A DNA stretch of 61,499 nucleotides, taken from positions 1 to 61,499 of the forward strand of contig VGXG01000009.1 in the NCBI GenBank assembly GCA_016873395.1, given 5' to 3'. This document shows positions 1-7,297 of this stretch, piece by piece; positions within the stretch are counted from its first letter, which is position 1, and every line of letters begins with the position of its first letter. The notes under the pieces were generated by a model. That model saw only the letters and a program-made list of their open reading frames with translations, had not been told where the DNA came from and searched no databases. The DNA is from Nitrospira sp. GTDB taxonomy: Bacteria; Nitrospirota; Nitrospiria; Nitrospirales; Nitrospiraceae. The position numbers were made by a program, and so were the translations under genes.

Positions 1-661
1 GGCGCACGGTGATCTGTGGAAGACGGTTCCAGAGATTCCCGCCGTATCCCATGATGGAGAAGTCGATCAGGTCCGGGTGCAGGGCCATGATCGGCGTCCA
101 GTCCATGCCGATCGTGATGTTGGTCTTCGCGACCTCGTAGCGCACGTAGGCCAGACGGAGACGCGGCGGCAGGTTGTTGGCGTTGTCCGTCTGTCCGTAG
201 AAGTCCACTTCGACCACGCCGGTCAGGCTGTGCTTGCCGTCGGTCCGCTCCGCGCGAACCCCGAACACGCTGTAGCGCGGGTTCAACGTGCTGGTCGCGT
301 TTCCGCTCCGTCCGGCCGCGGTCGCGTATCCGTTGAACTGACCTGGGTCGAGCGGGTTGTTGTTCCGGCTGCTGTAGATCGCATCCAGCTCAACGCGGCC
401 GTAAGGGATGATGCTGCCCTTGCTGCCTTCAGTAAAAATTGTGGACAAGCAGCCGGGGCAGATGTGCACCCCGCCTTCTTCTTTCCGAATCAATTGGCCG
501 GCGCCCTCGGCCTGTTCCGGCTGGACTTCAACCGGGTGCGGCCCACCACCTGGTTGCTCTGCTGCCTTCTCCTGTGCAAACACAGGTATCGCGCCCGCGA
601 AGAGCGCAATTGCGATCAGCCCTATGCTGATGCTCCCCCATTTGTACCTTTTGAATTGCAT
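1..661 (-). CDS. Outer-membrane porin, DcaP-like (3' end beyond window)
   Basis: An open frame runs from an ATG at 661 to the left edge without a stop (about 220 codons visible). A GGAGGGGG ribosome site lies just upstream. The protein starts with a signal peptide (basic start, hydrophobic stretch, cleavage after VFA near residue 30), then a short linker with a CPGC pair, then alternating strands beginning YGRVELDAIYSS. That opening and the later VEVDFYG stretch resemble the DcaP family of trimeric outer-membrane porins, which pass small anions and organic acids. The family call is by eye and the C-terminal barrel is missing, so the substrate is unknown. A strong promoter and a leader of about 170 nt precede it. 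Confidence 0.7.
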   Translation of the reverse strand, partial: MQFKRYKWGSISIGLIAIALFAGAIPVFAQEKAAEQPGGGPHPVEVQPEQAEGAGQLIRKEEGGVHICPGCLSTIFTEGSKGSIIPYGRVELDAIYSSRNNNPLDPGQFNGYATAAGRSGNATSTLNPRYSVFGVRAERTDGKHSLTGVVEVDFYGQTDNANNLPPRLRLAYVRYEVAKTNITIGMDWTPIMALHPDLIDFSIMGYGGNLWNRLPQITVR

Positions 662-838
662 GACCCCCTCCGTGTCATGAACGGTTCACCGCATAGCAAG
701 ACCGGAGGGCCCTTGGGCAAAAAAAAGCGCCCTTCCGGTCCCGACCTGGACCAAAAGGACGCCATTGTCCTTGTTTCTTTGACGGAGGTGGGAGACGACC
801 TTGTCCGACCCTCCTCCGCCTGCTGAATTTCGGGAGCC
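662..838 (-). promoter_or_regulatory. Porin leader with alternative hairpins
   Basis: In the transcribed minus strand two helices compete for the same bases. GGACC (741-737) can pair with GGTCC (752-748). The same bases also belong to GACCGGAAGGGC (740-729), which can pair with GCCCTCCGGTC (710-700) around a loop holding eight U residues. A separate AAGGAC/GTCCTT hairpin sits at about 755-772. The arrangement looks like a switchable leader, but no known riboswitch core is recognised. Nothing in 662-955 looks like a gene. Confidence 0.35.
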
Positions 839-867
839 CTTATAGCAAGACCTCATCTCTCTGTCAA
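839..867 (-). promoter_or_regulatory. Sigma-70 promoter of the porin gene
   Basis: On the minus strand TTGACA (867-862), a 17-nt spacer and TATAAG (844-839) form a near-consensus promoter. Transcription would start near 832, leaving a leader of about 170 nt before the porin ATG at 661. Confidence 0.7.
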
Positions 868-955
868 CAGTTTGTTTGTCCTTCTCTCCTCTTGTGGTAC
901 TATAGCGCGCCCGACAACCCTTGACGTGCCGGAGGCAGCTAGGGTCAGCGCGACT

Positions 956-1942
956 ATGGTCTCTCAACGAACAGACAGGTCTGGCTCCTTCTTGAAACGG
1001 ACCGTCGCGGCAGGAGCACTCCTCTGCGCTTTCACAGCCGGCTGCGCCTCAACGCCCAAACCGGAGGACGTGATTCATGAGAGCCAACGGGGTGCCGTCT
1101 ATCTGGAACCGCTGTCCAACCGGTATCTCCAGGCAGCTCACCCCATCTCTCTGCCTCCTGACACGATCTCGCGTGTGCTACGCGGCGTGCTGGTGCAGGG
1201 CCGCCAGACCGCGATCGAGACCATGTTTGAACCATCGGAACAGCTCCTTCGAGCCTTCTCGGACGAAGAAGCGGCCTTCCTCATTCCCCATGTCGTCACA
1301 GCCCTATCACGGGCAACGCCAACCCAGCAAGTTCGATTTCGCGTGACCCACCAGCCCAGAGGTCCGGGCAAGCTCTTCTCCATGTCCGAGACCGGAGGCG
1401 CGGCGGTCGGCTCATCCGACATGCCTCGGTATGGTCCGCAATTCGAGACCTCCTCCGGGACCCTCTATGTCTACGGTCTCTCCCTCTACCTCACCGTGAC
1501 CGAGTATCGCCAGAAGCCCGGCCGTCCTGACGACATCAACATGCCCAACCGTCGTCTCCCCGACTCAGACAACCTGGACCGGTTGGAGTTCCTGTTCACG
1601 CCGAAAATAGCGCTGCGGCCCGAGTCCTATCAGGAGCCCGGCTTCTTGGGTGAGCCGCGCCTGACCCCGATCATCATCGACTATGATCTGTTGGCCAAGC
1701 TCCCCGCGCCCAAAGCGCCGGCCTCTCAGCCGGTCTCTCGACCAGCCCCGCCGACTCCAACCCAGCCTCCCGCCCAGCCGCTTCCTTCTTCGAGCGGGCC
1801 AGGGAAATCGGTCGAGACGGAACTGGATGCCTTGAAGGAGGAGTTGAAGACGATCAAGAAGCAGTTGGCCGAGCAGGAAACAGAACGGCAGAAGCCCAAG
1901 AAAAAGAATCCGACCTCACCACTACCCGGTCCCCAACCTTAA
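956..1942 (+). CDS. Exported lipoprotein of unknown function
   Basis: About 328 aa from ATG 956; an earlier in-frame start at 872 would add a poor N-terminus. Residues 1-30 form a lipoprotein signal with lipobox FTAGC, so the mature protein should be lipid-anchored at Cys. The middle (about 40-240) is a compact domain without a motif I recognise; it includes a run EQLLRAFSDEEAAFLIPHV. The C-terminal 90 residues are Pro-rich, then a Glu/Lys-rich segment likely to form a coiled coil, then a Lys/Pro tail. This anchor-domain-linker-coil layout suits a periplasmic scaffold protein, but the function is unknown. It diverges from the porin gene. Confidence 0.75.
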   Translation: MVSQRTDRSGSFLKRTVAAGALLCAFTAGCASTPKPEDVIHESQRGAVYLEPLSNRYLQAAHPISLPPDTISRVLRGVLVQGRQTAIETMFEPSEQLLRAFSDEEAAFLIPHVVTALSRATPTQQVRFRVTHQPRGPGKLFSMSETGGAAVGSSDMPRYGPQFETSSGTLYVYGLSLYLTVTEYRQKPGRPDDINMPNRRLPDSDNLDRLEFLFTPKIALRPESYQEPGFLGEPRLTPIIIDYDLLAKLPAPKAPASQPVSRPAPPTPTQPPAQPLPSSSGPGKSVETELDALKEELKTIKKQLAEQETERQKPKKKNPTSPLPGPQP

Positions 1943-1955
1943 GTTAAATCCCAGC

Positions 1956-2133
1956 GGGTGGCGCCGACCAGGGATCCCGGCCGCCCGCAGCGTAGGGGGA
2001 GCGTAGCTATAAGACGCTCGCCCGGATACGGCCGCCAAAAGCTGAGGCGGCTCTGAATTGCAGACTGGCCCCCACGGGGGGATGGGCGGAGCGAGGACGG
2101 ACGGCGATGGTCGGGGACAGGACCCGCTCTTGT
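1956..2133. repeat. Dispersed 3'-flank repeat, copy A
   Basis: The segment shares two blocks with 7191-7294: an outer GGGTGGCG(C/T)CGA block with CGCAGCG, and a core at 2071-2133 of the form CCCAC.GGGGGATGGG, GGAGCGAG and ACAGGACCCGCT. Both copies sit directly after the stop codon of a minus-strand gene. Copy A is longer owing to extra sequence between the blocks. There is no gene in 1943-2133. Confidence 0.6.
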
Positions 2134-2850
2134 TTAACTCACTTCGATCAATTCCTTCGCCAGCAGCACCACTTCACGGGACAGGGGCTCGCGGAAGTTC
2201 ATGCGGCAGTAGCAGGCATAGGTCACGTAAGTATCTTGCAAGCAATAGTCGGCGATCTCCTTCCCCTGCCCCTTGGCCCACATCTCCGCCACCTGCTTCC
2301 CGCTGCCCGATTTGGTCTCGACCTGGAGTGCCCGAGCCAGCACGTCCAGCTTCACCCACCCGCGCGCCTCCCAGTTGCTCCAGACCGCCATCGTGTCGTA
2401 GACCGGGTCGGTCCGGAACTTGGCCAGGCTGATCTCGAAGCTCGGCTTGACTTGATGGATGATCGACCGCTTCTTAATGAACGGGAGATCGAACCCGAGG
2501 CCGTTGTGGGCGATGAACAGCGAGGGACGGAGCTGCGCCTGCTTGGCCCAGAACTGCCGCAGCAGTTCCTTTTCGTTCGCCCCGTACCAGGCCACAGCCC
2601 CTTGCGGCTCCATCTGGTCGGAAAACATGATCAGGCCGATGCAGACGATCCGGCTGAAGGTGCCGTCGAAGGAAGACTTTTCGTACAGCTCGTCTTCAGC
2701 CTGCTTCCGCTCAGAGCTTTCCCCGTACACAAGCAGCGGCTGACGGCTCTCGGCCCAATCGTCAGTCGCCGACGAGGAGCCTAGCCCGACCAGGCGCGCC
2801 CATTCCTCCCGCGGCGCCTGCACCGTCTCAATATCGAGCACAATCTTCAT
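2134..2850 (-). CDS. Predicted 3'-5' exonuclease, PolB exonuclease family
   Basis: A 238-aa protein opening MKIVLDIETV, the DxE metal-binding motif (Exo I) of DnaQ-fold exonucleases. A second acidic motif follows in IAHNGLGFDLPFIKKR near residue 115 (Exo II type), and CLQDTYVTY near residue 210 supplies the Exo III Asp. This pattern matches the stand-alone exonucleases related to the proofreading domain of DNA polymerase B (DUF2319/DNA_pol_B_exo2). It probably trims single-stranded ends in DNA repair. It is the last gene of a minus-strand run with a GNAT protein, NUDIX hydrolase and mutY, which supports a housekeeping repair role. Confidence 0.85.
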   Translation of the reverse strand: MKIVLDIETVQAPREEWARLVGLGSSSATDDWAESRQPLLVYGESSERKQAEDELYEKSSFDGTFSRIVCIGLIMFSDQMEPQGAVAWYGANEKELLRQFWAKQAQLRPSLFIAHNGLGFDLPFIKKRSIIHQVKPSFEISLAKFRTDPVYDTMAVWSNWEARGWVKLDVLARALQVETKSGSGKQVAEMWAKGQGKEIADYCLQDTYVTYACYCRMNFREPLSREVVLLAKELIEVS

Positions 2851-2955
2851 GAGCTTATGGCATATAGCGTATAGTTAATGGCCAGATGAAGAAGGTCCAT
2901 TCTGGTTTCGTAGCATGTTCCCTACTATAGGCCATGTGCCATACGCTATAAGCTC
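2851..2955. repeat. Word palindrome (ATAGCGTATGGC words)
   Basis: The left arm (2851-2884) and right arm (2926-2955) are built from the same words in shuffled order: GAGCTTAT, ATAGCGTAT, GGCAYAT and GGCC, reverse-complemented on the right. It fills the gap between the GNAT stop and the exonuclease start. Confidence 0.6.
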
Positions 2956-2956
2956 T

Positions 2957-3496
2957 TCAAGGAAGGGACTTCCACATGATAATCGCATCCTGATACCGCC
3001 CGTCGTCCTTCCGCACGGCACCGGGGATGACGGCCGCCTCGGAAAAGCCCAGCTTTTTCCAGAGGTGCCGGGCTGCCAGATTCTCGGAGAACACCAAGTT
3101 GAACAGCACGCTCCTGTATCCCAGTTCCTCGGCATAGTGCAACATGGTCGCGCCCAATAGCCAACCCAACCCTTTTCTTCGCCAGTCCGGCGCCACGATG
3201 AACCCGGCGTTGGCGACCTGCCTGGCCCGTCCGGGCCAGTTCGGCTTGAGGTAGAAGGCCCCGATCATCTCTTCGCTCCGAAGACGGTCCAGCAGGTAGA
3301 CAGCGACCGTGCTTTTTCCTCTGAACCAGTAGTCCAGAAAGTCTTCGTCGTCCGGAAACCGATCGTGCGGATAGGAGGTACCTTCCTCGACGATGATCCG
3401 GTACAGCGCGCGTAAGGGCTCCACGTCCTTCTGGTCAGCCAGAACCAGTTGGATCGGTGTGCCGTCTCTGAGCTTGGCGTCAACGGGGAAATGCAT
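2957..3496 (-). CDS. GNAT-family N-acetyltransferase
   Basis: A 179-aa single-domain protein. The acetyl-CoA loop appears as PDWRRKGLGWLLG near residues 108-121 (R/Q-x-x-G-x-G/A pattern), preceded by the beta-4 strand NAGFIVAP. The C-terminal FNLVFSENLAARHLWKKLGF is the typical GNAT alpha-4 region with the conserved Asn. These features support acetyl-CoA-dependent N-acetylation of a small molecule or protein; the substrate cannot be deduced. It lies downstream of the NUDIX hydrolase on the same strand, about 20 nt apart. Confidence 0.88.
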   Translation of the reverse strand: MHFPVDAKLRDGTPIQLVLADQKDVEPLRALYRIIVEEGTSYPHDRFPDDEDFLDYWFRGKSTVAVYLLDRLRSEEMIGAFYLKPNWPGRARQVANAGFIVAPDWRRKGLGWLLGATMLHYAEELGYRSVLFNLVFSENLAARHLWKKLGFSEAAVIPGAVRKDDGRYQDAIIMWKSLP

Positions 3497-3516
3497 CGCG
3501 AGGCCACCGTTGCCCG

Positions 3517-4047
3517 TTATTCGTCACTCGTCACCCCCACCTGGCCTCCCCCTTCATGGGGGAGGGAAGGGAGGGGGTCGGATGCCGCGTGACAAGTGAC
3601 GCCTTTCTGTAACAACTCGACCAGCGGACGATCCGCCGGCGGAAACTCGAAGCCGGCCAGTTCGCCGGCCGCCACCCAGCGCACCTCATCGCAGCCGAGT
3701 GCCCGCTCCTCTCCGGCCGCAATTGAACAACGGAAGAAATGCAGCTCGACCGTTTTTTCCGGATAGGCATGGCTGATGATTCGAAAGAAAACCGGAAGCG
3801 TAACCTCGATGCCGAGTTCCTCCCGCAGCTCCCGTCGAAGGCAGGCTTCCAGCGACTCACCCTGCTCGCGCTTGCCGCCGGGAAACTCCCAGAAGCCTCC
3901 CAAGTGGACTCCCGCTTTCCTCCGAGCGATGAGGTAGCGTCCATCGCGGCTGATGAGCCCGGCGGCGACTTGAATTCGTGAGGCGTGAGGGGTGAGGGGT
4001 AAGGGGTGAGCAGGAATCTTTTCCTTTTTTCGTTTCGTGCACCTCAC
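3517..4047 (-). CDS. NUDIX hydrolase, MutT-like
   Basis: The NUDIX box is visible as GGKREQGES, then RRELREELGIEV, preceded by the MutT-type stretch LGGFWEFPGG. The family hydrolyses oxidised nucleotides such as 8-oxo-dGTP; the closeness to MutT and to the C-terminal domain of MutY supports that substrate. The conserved domain begins at about 3980 (RIQVAAGLI), but no ATG precedes it closely. A GTG at 4047 is possible, and the frame stays open to 4122 inside mutY. Both protein ends are translated intergenic repeat: the first ~25 residues from the word palindrome at 3978-4068, the last ~25 from the one at 3524-3602. The true ends are therefore uncertain. Confidence 0.8.
   Translation of the reverse strand: MRCTKRKKEKIPAHPLPLTPHASRIQVAAGLISRDGRYLIARRKAGVHLGGFWEFPGGKREQGESLEACLRRELREELGIEVTLPVFFRIISHAYPEKTVELHFFRCSIAAGEERALGCDEVRWVAAGELAGFEFPPADRPLVELLQKGVTCHAASDPLPSLPHEGGGQVGVTSDE
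3524..3602. repeat. Word palindrome (GTCACTCGTCAC words) with inner hairpin
   Basis: Arms TCGTCACTCGTCAC and GTGACAAGTGACG flank a strong inner hairpin CCTCCCCC-TTCA-TGGGGGAGG. The element overlaps the 3' end of the NUDIX frame and sits where a terminator would be expected. Confidence 0.55.
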
Positions 4048-4068
4048 GCCTGACGCCTCACGTTTTAC
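3978..4068. repeat. Word palindrome (GTGAGG words)
   Basis: The left arm repeats GTGAGG, GGGTGAG, GGGTAAG; the right arm repeats CCTCACG and CCTGACG. The arms are separated by a pyrimidine-rich spacer (about 4017-4037). It lies just after the mutY stop and is read through by the extended NUDIX frame. Confidence 0.6.
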
Positions 4069-4799
4069 GCTTTGCTGGTTCGATCGAACGGATACGACTT
4101 GCAGAAATCCTTCATCGGGCAAAGCAGACAGTAGGGATCACGCGCCGTGCAGAGGAGGGCTCCGAAATCCATCAAGGCCTGGTTGAAATCATACCCTTTC
4201 CCCTTGGGGATCATGTGCTCGGACAGATTCCAGAGCTCGGTCTTCTGCGCCTTGGGATCGCCCGAGCCGATAAACACCCGGTGCAGCACCCGCATCACAT
4301 TCGTGTCCAGGATCGGCGCGTCTTCGTTGAATGCAAACGACCGCACCGCGCCGGCCGTATATCGGCCGATCCCCTTGAACGAGAGCAATTCGTCGGAGTC
4401 CCGGGGAAGCGTTCCCCCGTATCGGGCCACCGTTTCGCAGGCAATACTGTGCAGGCGGTGTGGGCGGATGTTGTACCCGAGCGGGTACCAGGTCGCCCGC
4501 ACCGCTTCCACCGGCGCCGCAGCCAGGTCCTTGAAAGAGGGATAGCGTTTCAGAAACTCGTGGTACTTGGGAATGACCCGGTCCACCTGAGTCTGCTGGA
4601 GCATGACCTCCGAAACCAAAACCTTGTAGGGATCGGTTGTCTTGCGCCAGGGAAGATCGCGACCATGTTGCTTGTACCATTTCAGGAGACGAGCCTGAAA
4701 CCGCCGCTTGGCGCCCGCCACTATCGAGACCACCGGGTTTCGGCGGCCGGGCTTGGCAGAACTGGGTAGGCGTGAGCGGGAACCGTTTCGACGCGACAT
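4065..4799 (-). CDS. mutY: A/G-specific adenine glycosylase (short form)
   Basis: A 244-aa HhH-GPD DNA glycosylase that removes adenine mispaired with 8-oxoguanine. The helix-hairpin-helix with catalytic Asp appears as FKGIGRYTAGAVRSFAF and then ILDTNVMRV. LPWRKTTDPYKVLVSEVMLQ is the MutY N-terminal signature with the catalytic Glu. The 4Fe-4S loop C-x6-C-x2-C-x5-C is intact near the C-terminus. The protein stops right after the cluster; classical MutY (about 350 aa) carries an extra NUDIX-like domain that recognises 8-oxoG. Here a separate NUDIX gene follows, overlapping or abutting its end. Confidence 0.93.
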   Translation of the reverse strand: MSRRNGSRSRLPSSAKPGRRNPVVSIVAGAKRRFQARLLKWYKQHGRDLPWRKTTDPYKVLVSEVMLQQTQVDRVIPKYHEFLKRYPSFKDLAAAPVEAVRATWYPLGYNIRPHRLHSIACETVARYGGTLPRDSDELLSFKGIGRYTAGAVRSFAFNEDAPILDTNVMRVLHRVFIGSGDPKAQKTELWNLSEHMIPKGKGYDFNQALMDFGALLCTARDPYCLLCPMKDFCKSYPFDRTSKA

Positions 4800-4806
4800 C
4801 GGCTGA

Positions 4807-5166
4807 TCAGCTTTCCATCATCTCCAGCCTGGCGTCGAACTCATGCCCGCACCGCGTGCACCTGATGCAATCCGATTCAACGGTCTCCTCCTCGATCCTG
4901 ACGCCCATCCCTCCACAGTCCGGACATCGGGCAAGAGGCAACCGGCGGTCTTCGAGGCTCTCATATCGGGACCCACGTAGACAGTAGACCGGCTGCCCGT
5001 CGAACTCCCACGGCTTGCCGGCATTATCCACTTCCGGCAAGACGACGTAGTGACGGGCCGCATACTCCCGGATGGCTTGCAGCGTCGGCAAACCCTCCTT
5101 GATCAGCTTGCCGGTCATGGCGTCATACAGCCCACTTCCCTTCACGATGACTTTGGTCGGTCCCAT
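4807..5166 (-). CDS. Zinc-ribbon protein of unknown function
   Basis: A 119-aa protein starting MGPTKVIVKG. GGAGGTG placed five bases before ATG 5166 decides this start over an upstream ATG at 5217. The C-terminal third holds a zinc ribbon CPDCGG, then CIRCTRCG, about 20 residues apart. The N-terminal part (GSGLYDAMTGKLI, then PTLQAIREYAARHYVV) has no family I know. It ends seven bases before mutY and is probably co-transcribed with it. The ribbon suggests nucleic-acid or protein contact only. Confidence 0.7.
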   Translation of the reverse strand: MGPTKVIVKGSGLYDAMTGKLIKEGLPTLQAIREYAARHYVVLPEVDNAGKPWEFDGQPVYCLRGSRYESLEDRRLPLARCPDCGGMGVRIEEETVESDCIRCTRCGHEFDARLEMMES

Positions 5167-5315
5167 CTTGCACCTCCGGGTCGAGAAGAACCCTGGCTTG
5201 CTGTTTCGATCACTCAAAGATACTCCGGCAGTCCTGCCAAGATCAACGGCAGGATGCTTGGTGGGGTACGTCTGGGATCAGGAGTGTTCTAGCGATTCTT
5301 GGGGGCCTCGAAGAA

Positions 5316-5334
5316 GAGACAGGGGGCCTGTCTC
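5316..5334 (-). terminator. Probable terminator after tRNA-Arg
   Basis: GAGACAG (5316-5322) pairs with CTGTCTC (5328-5334) around a five-base loop. On the minus strand it is followed by TTCTTC. It lies about 40 nt downstream of the tRNA-Arg gene, where transcription should end. The U-tract is weak. Confidence 0.4.
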
Positions 5335-5372
5335 GTCATTGCGACGAAACGTGCTCATCTCGTGGGAAGAAC

Positions 5373-5449
5373 TGGCGCGCCCGGCAGGAATCGAACCTGC
5401 GACAACCGGCTTAGAAGGCCGGTGCTCTATCCAACTGAGCTACGGGCGC
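5373..5449 (-). tRNA. tRNA-Arg(TCT), CCA encoded
   Basis: The minus strand folds as a complete cloverleaf: acceptor GCGCCCG/CGGGCGC, D-arm AGCTCAGTTGGATAGAGC, anticodon stem CCGGC with loop CTTCTAA (anticodon TCT), T-arm AGGTTCGATTCCT. The discriminator is G and CCA is encoded (5375-5373). It reads AGA codons. One structured repeat unit ends six bases upstream of it. Confidence 0.97.
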
Positions 5450-5454
5450 TCTCT

Positions 5455-5770
5455 TTAGCTCGTTGATCGGCAATGGCGATCGTTCCACCGACGCTCGCTA
5501 ACCCATCGTACATGTCTATATGATTCCAAACCGGACAGGGTTGAAGCCCATTGATCCGACTTTTTAGCTCGTTGATCGGCAATGGCGATCGTTCCACCGA
5601 CGCTCGCTAACCCATCGTACATGTCTATATGATTCCAAACCGGACAGGGTTGAAGCCCATTGATCCGACTTTTTAGCTCGTTGATCGGCAATGGCGATCG
5701 TTCCACCGACGCTCGCTACCCCTTACTCGCAGGGCTCATATAAACTAACACCGTTAAAGGTTGAAGCCCG
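5455..5770 (-). repeat. Structured 109-nt repeat array, units 1-3
   Basis: Units begin (plus strand) at 5455, 5564 and 5673 with TTAGCTCGTTGATCGG. Units 1 and 2 are identical over 109 bp; unit 3 matches for its first ~47 bp then diverges but keeps GGTTGAAGCCC. On the minus strand, the direction of the flanking tRNA genes, each unit contains a stem closed by TTAGC/GCTAA with an inner GUCG-GUGG / CCAU-CGAU helix. No protein in this stretch is convincing. Confidence 0.75.
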
Positions 5771-5992
5771 TCTTCATCATAATAGATGAAGGTCGCGTAG
5801 CGACACCTTGCCCAGTGATCAAACGCCATGCCCCGCCGGTACTGCTGGCGCGACACTGCCTGATTAACAGCCGTCGGTGAGCACCTGTCGCGCCAAACGA
5901 CGAGCAAGCGAGACGCGCAATCGCTTAAGATATTCGGCGGCGGCGCCTATCGGAGGGTGCGCCACCTCAATAGCCACGAGCGAAGCGAGGAG
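5771..5992 (-). other. Spacer between the two tRNA genes
   Basis: Holds a perfect hairpin CTTCATC-ATAATA-GATGAAG (5772-5791) followed at once by GTCGC-GTA-GCGAC (5792-5804), and otherwise sequence I cannot assign. A 63-codon minus-strand frame runs through it but its end is translated repeat, so I do not call it a gene. Confidence 0.4.
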
Positions 5993-6011
5993 TGGTCGGG
6001 GCGAGAGGATT
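5993..6011 (-). pseudogene. 19-bp duplicate of the tRNA-Pro 3' end
   Basis: TGGTCGGGGCGAGAGGATT is an exact copy of 6149-6167, the CCA end, acceptor strand and part of the T-arm of tRNA-Pro. The copy is in the same orientation, 156 bp away, without the rest of a tRNA. Such duplicates arise as attachment sites of integrating elements or as debris of tRNA duplication. Confidence 0.6.
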
Positions 6012-6145
6012 AGGTCTCCGGCGCCAGGCTCCGCCTGCGCCTCCGACCGGCCGGCTCGCTGCCGGGTATCAATGGCCTCTTCCTCCCTATTCGGTCGGCG
6101 CTCGTCGGCTTCAAATCCTCCCGACGGTCAACCGGATTATTTACA

Positions 6146-6225
<80 letters not shown>

Positions 6226-6231
6226 ACGTAC

Positions 6232-6545
6232 TTAGCTCGTCCACAGGCAGTGATGTTCCACGACAGACGCTCGCTAACCCTTAGTTCGGGTCTCCGTGGC
6301 TCCACGCCGGAAAAGGTCGAAGCCCATTTATTCTTAGCTCGTTCATGGACAATGGCGATCGTTCAACCGACGCTCGCTAACCCATCCTGCAGGTCTATAT
6401 GATTCAAGGCCGGACAAGGTTGAAGCCCATTTATCTGACTTGTTCTTAGCTCGTTGAGCGGCAGTGGTGATTTCACCACCGACGCTCGCTAACCCATCGT
6501 ACAGGCCGACGTAGTTCCAGGCCGTTAAAGGTTGAAGCCATCGAT
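6232..6545 (-). repeat. Structured repeat array, units 4-6
   Basis: Units start (plus strand) at 6232, 6334 and 6446, about 100-112 nt apart, between rdgB and tRNA-Pro. They are more divergent than units 1-3 but keep the blocks TTAGCTCGT, GACGCTCGCTAACCC and GGT(T/C)GAAGCC. The inner stem changes while pairing is kept: unit 6 has a perfect GTGGTGA/TCACCAC stem and unit 4 has GTG/CAC. This suggests selection on RNA structure. Confidence 0.75.
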
Positions 6546-6553
6546 TTCATTTA

Positions 6554-7150
6554 CTACGAAGCTTTTGCCAAGAGTTCTTTGATCTTGGCGAACGCCTTTG
6601 CGCGATGACTGATCCGATTCTTTTCCTCCGGTGTTAGCTGTGCCAATGTCCTGCCCAGTTCGGGAACGAAAAACACCGGATCATAGCCAAAGCCCTTTAT
6701 ACCGGCAGGCGCTTCGGCGATCACCCCCTCCAGGATACCCTCGGCGATTTTCACCTTTCCAGCAGGGGTGGCAATAGCGGCCACGGTTACGAAGCGGGCC
6801 CCGCGCTTCGCCCACGGAACGCCTGCCAGCTCCCGGAGCAACTTGCGCCAGTTGTCCTCGTAGGTTGCGCTTTCGCCTGCGTACCGGGCCGCATGGACAC
6901 CGGGCCGTCCGCCCAGAGCTTCCACCATCAAGCCCGTATCATCAGACACAGCCGGAAGCCCTGTGTGACGCGCAATAGCCGTAGCTTTCTTCATCGCGTT
7001 GGCCTGACAGGTTTCTCCGTCCTCGATCACTTCGGGCGCATCCGGGAACTCGGCTAATGTATGGATCTTGATCTCCAGGCCACCCAGCAAGGCAGACAAC
7101 TCCCCTCCTTTGTGAGGGTTCCTCGTCGCCAACACGAGTTCTTTGATCAG
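6554..7150 (-). CDS. rdgB: XTP/dITP pyrophosphatase (RdgB/HAM1)
   Basis: About 198 aa. It hydrolyses inosine, xanthosine and related non-canonical NTPs to monophosphates, keeping them out of DNA and RNA. The substrate loop LATRNPHK, the catalytic SDDTGLMVEALGGRPGVHAARYAG block and the C-terminal KGFGYDPVF and MTPEEKN-like (LTPEEKNRISHRAKA) motifs are all present. The family needs a strand before LATRNP, so a CTG at 7150 (giving IKELVLATRNP, with AAGGGG eight bases upstream) fits better than the GTG at 7135. It follows rph on the same strand. Confidence 0.93.
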   Translation of the reverse strand: MIKELVLATRNPHKGGELSALLGGLEIKIHTLAEFPDAPEVIEDGETCQANAMKKATAIARHTGLPAVSDDTGLMVEALGGRPGVHAARYAGESATYEDNWRKLLRELAGVPWAKRGARFVTVAAIATPAGKVKIAEGILEGVIAEAPAGIKGFGYDPVFFVPELGRTLAQLTPEEKNRISHRAKAFAKIKELLAKAS

Positions 7151-7190
7151 ACCTTCGTCCCCTTCATGCCTTGATGACCATAGTCAGCGC

Positions 7191-7294
7191 GGGTGGCGTC
7201 GAGCGGGTGCCCAGCCGCGCGCAGCGCAAGGGACCCACTGGGGGATGGGTGGAGCGAGCACGGCTGGGCTGCTCGGCGACAGGACCCGCTTGTG
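7191..7294. repeat. Dispersed 3'-flank repeat, copy B
   Basis: Second copy of the element at 1956-2133, with core CCCACTGGGGGATGGG from 7234, then GGAGCGAG and ACAGGACCCGCT. Here the outer and core blocks are adjacent. It directly follows the rph stop codon, as copy A follows the exonuclease stop. Confidence 0.6.
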
Positions 7295-7297
7295 TGC

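Noticed and set aside
77-826. Plus-strand frame of 249 codons at the left edge
   Set aside because: Antisense to the porin, which has a signal peptide, ribosome site and consensus promoter.
5455-5706. CRISPR array or protein from the repeats near tRNA-Arg
   Set aside because: The units are 100-109 nt, contiguous and without unique spacers of uniform length, and no cas gene is present; the frame through them has no ribosome site and repeats with the DNA.
6090-6130. Second tRNA on the plus strand near GGCTTCAAATCC
   Set aside because: Only a T-arm-like string is present; no acceptor, D-arm or anticodon arm can be folded around it.
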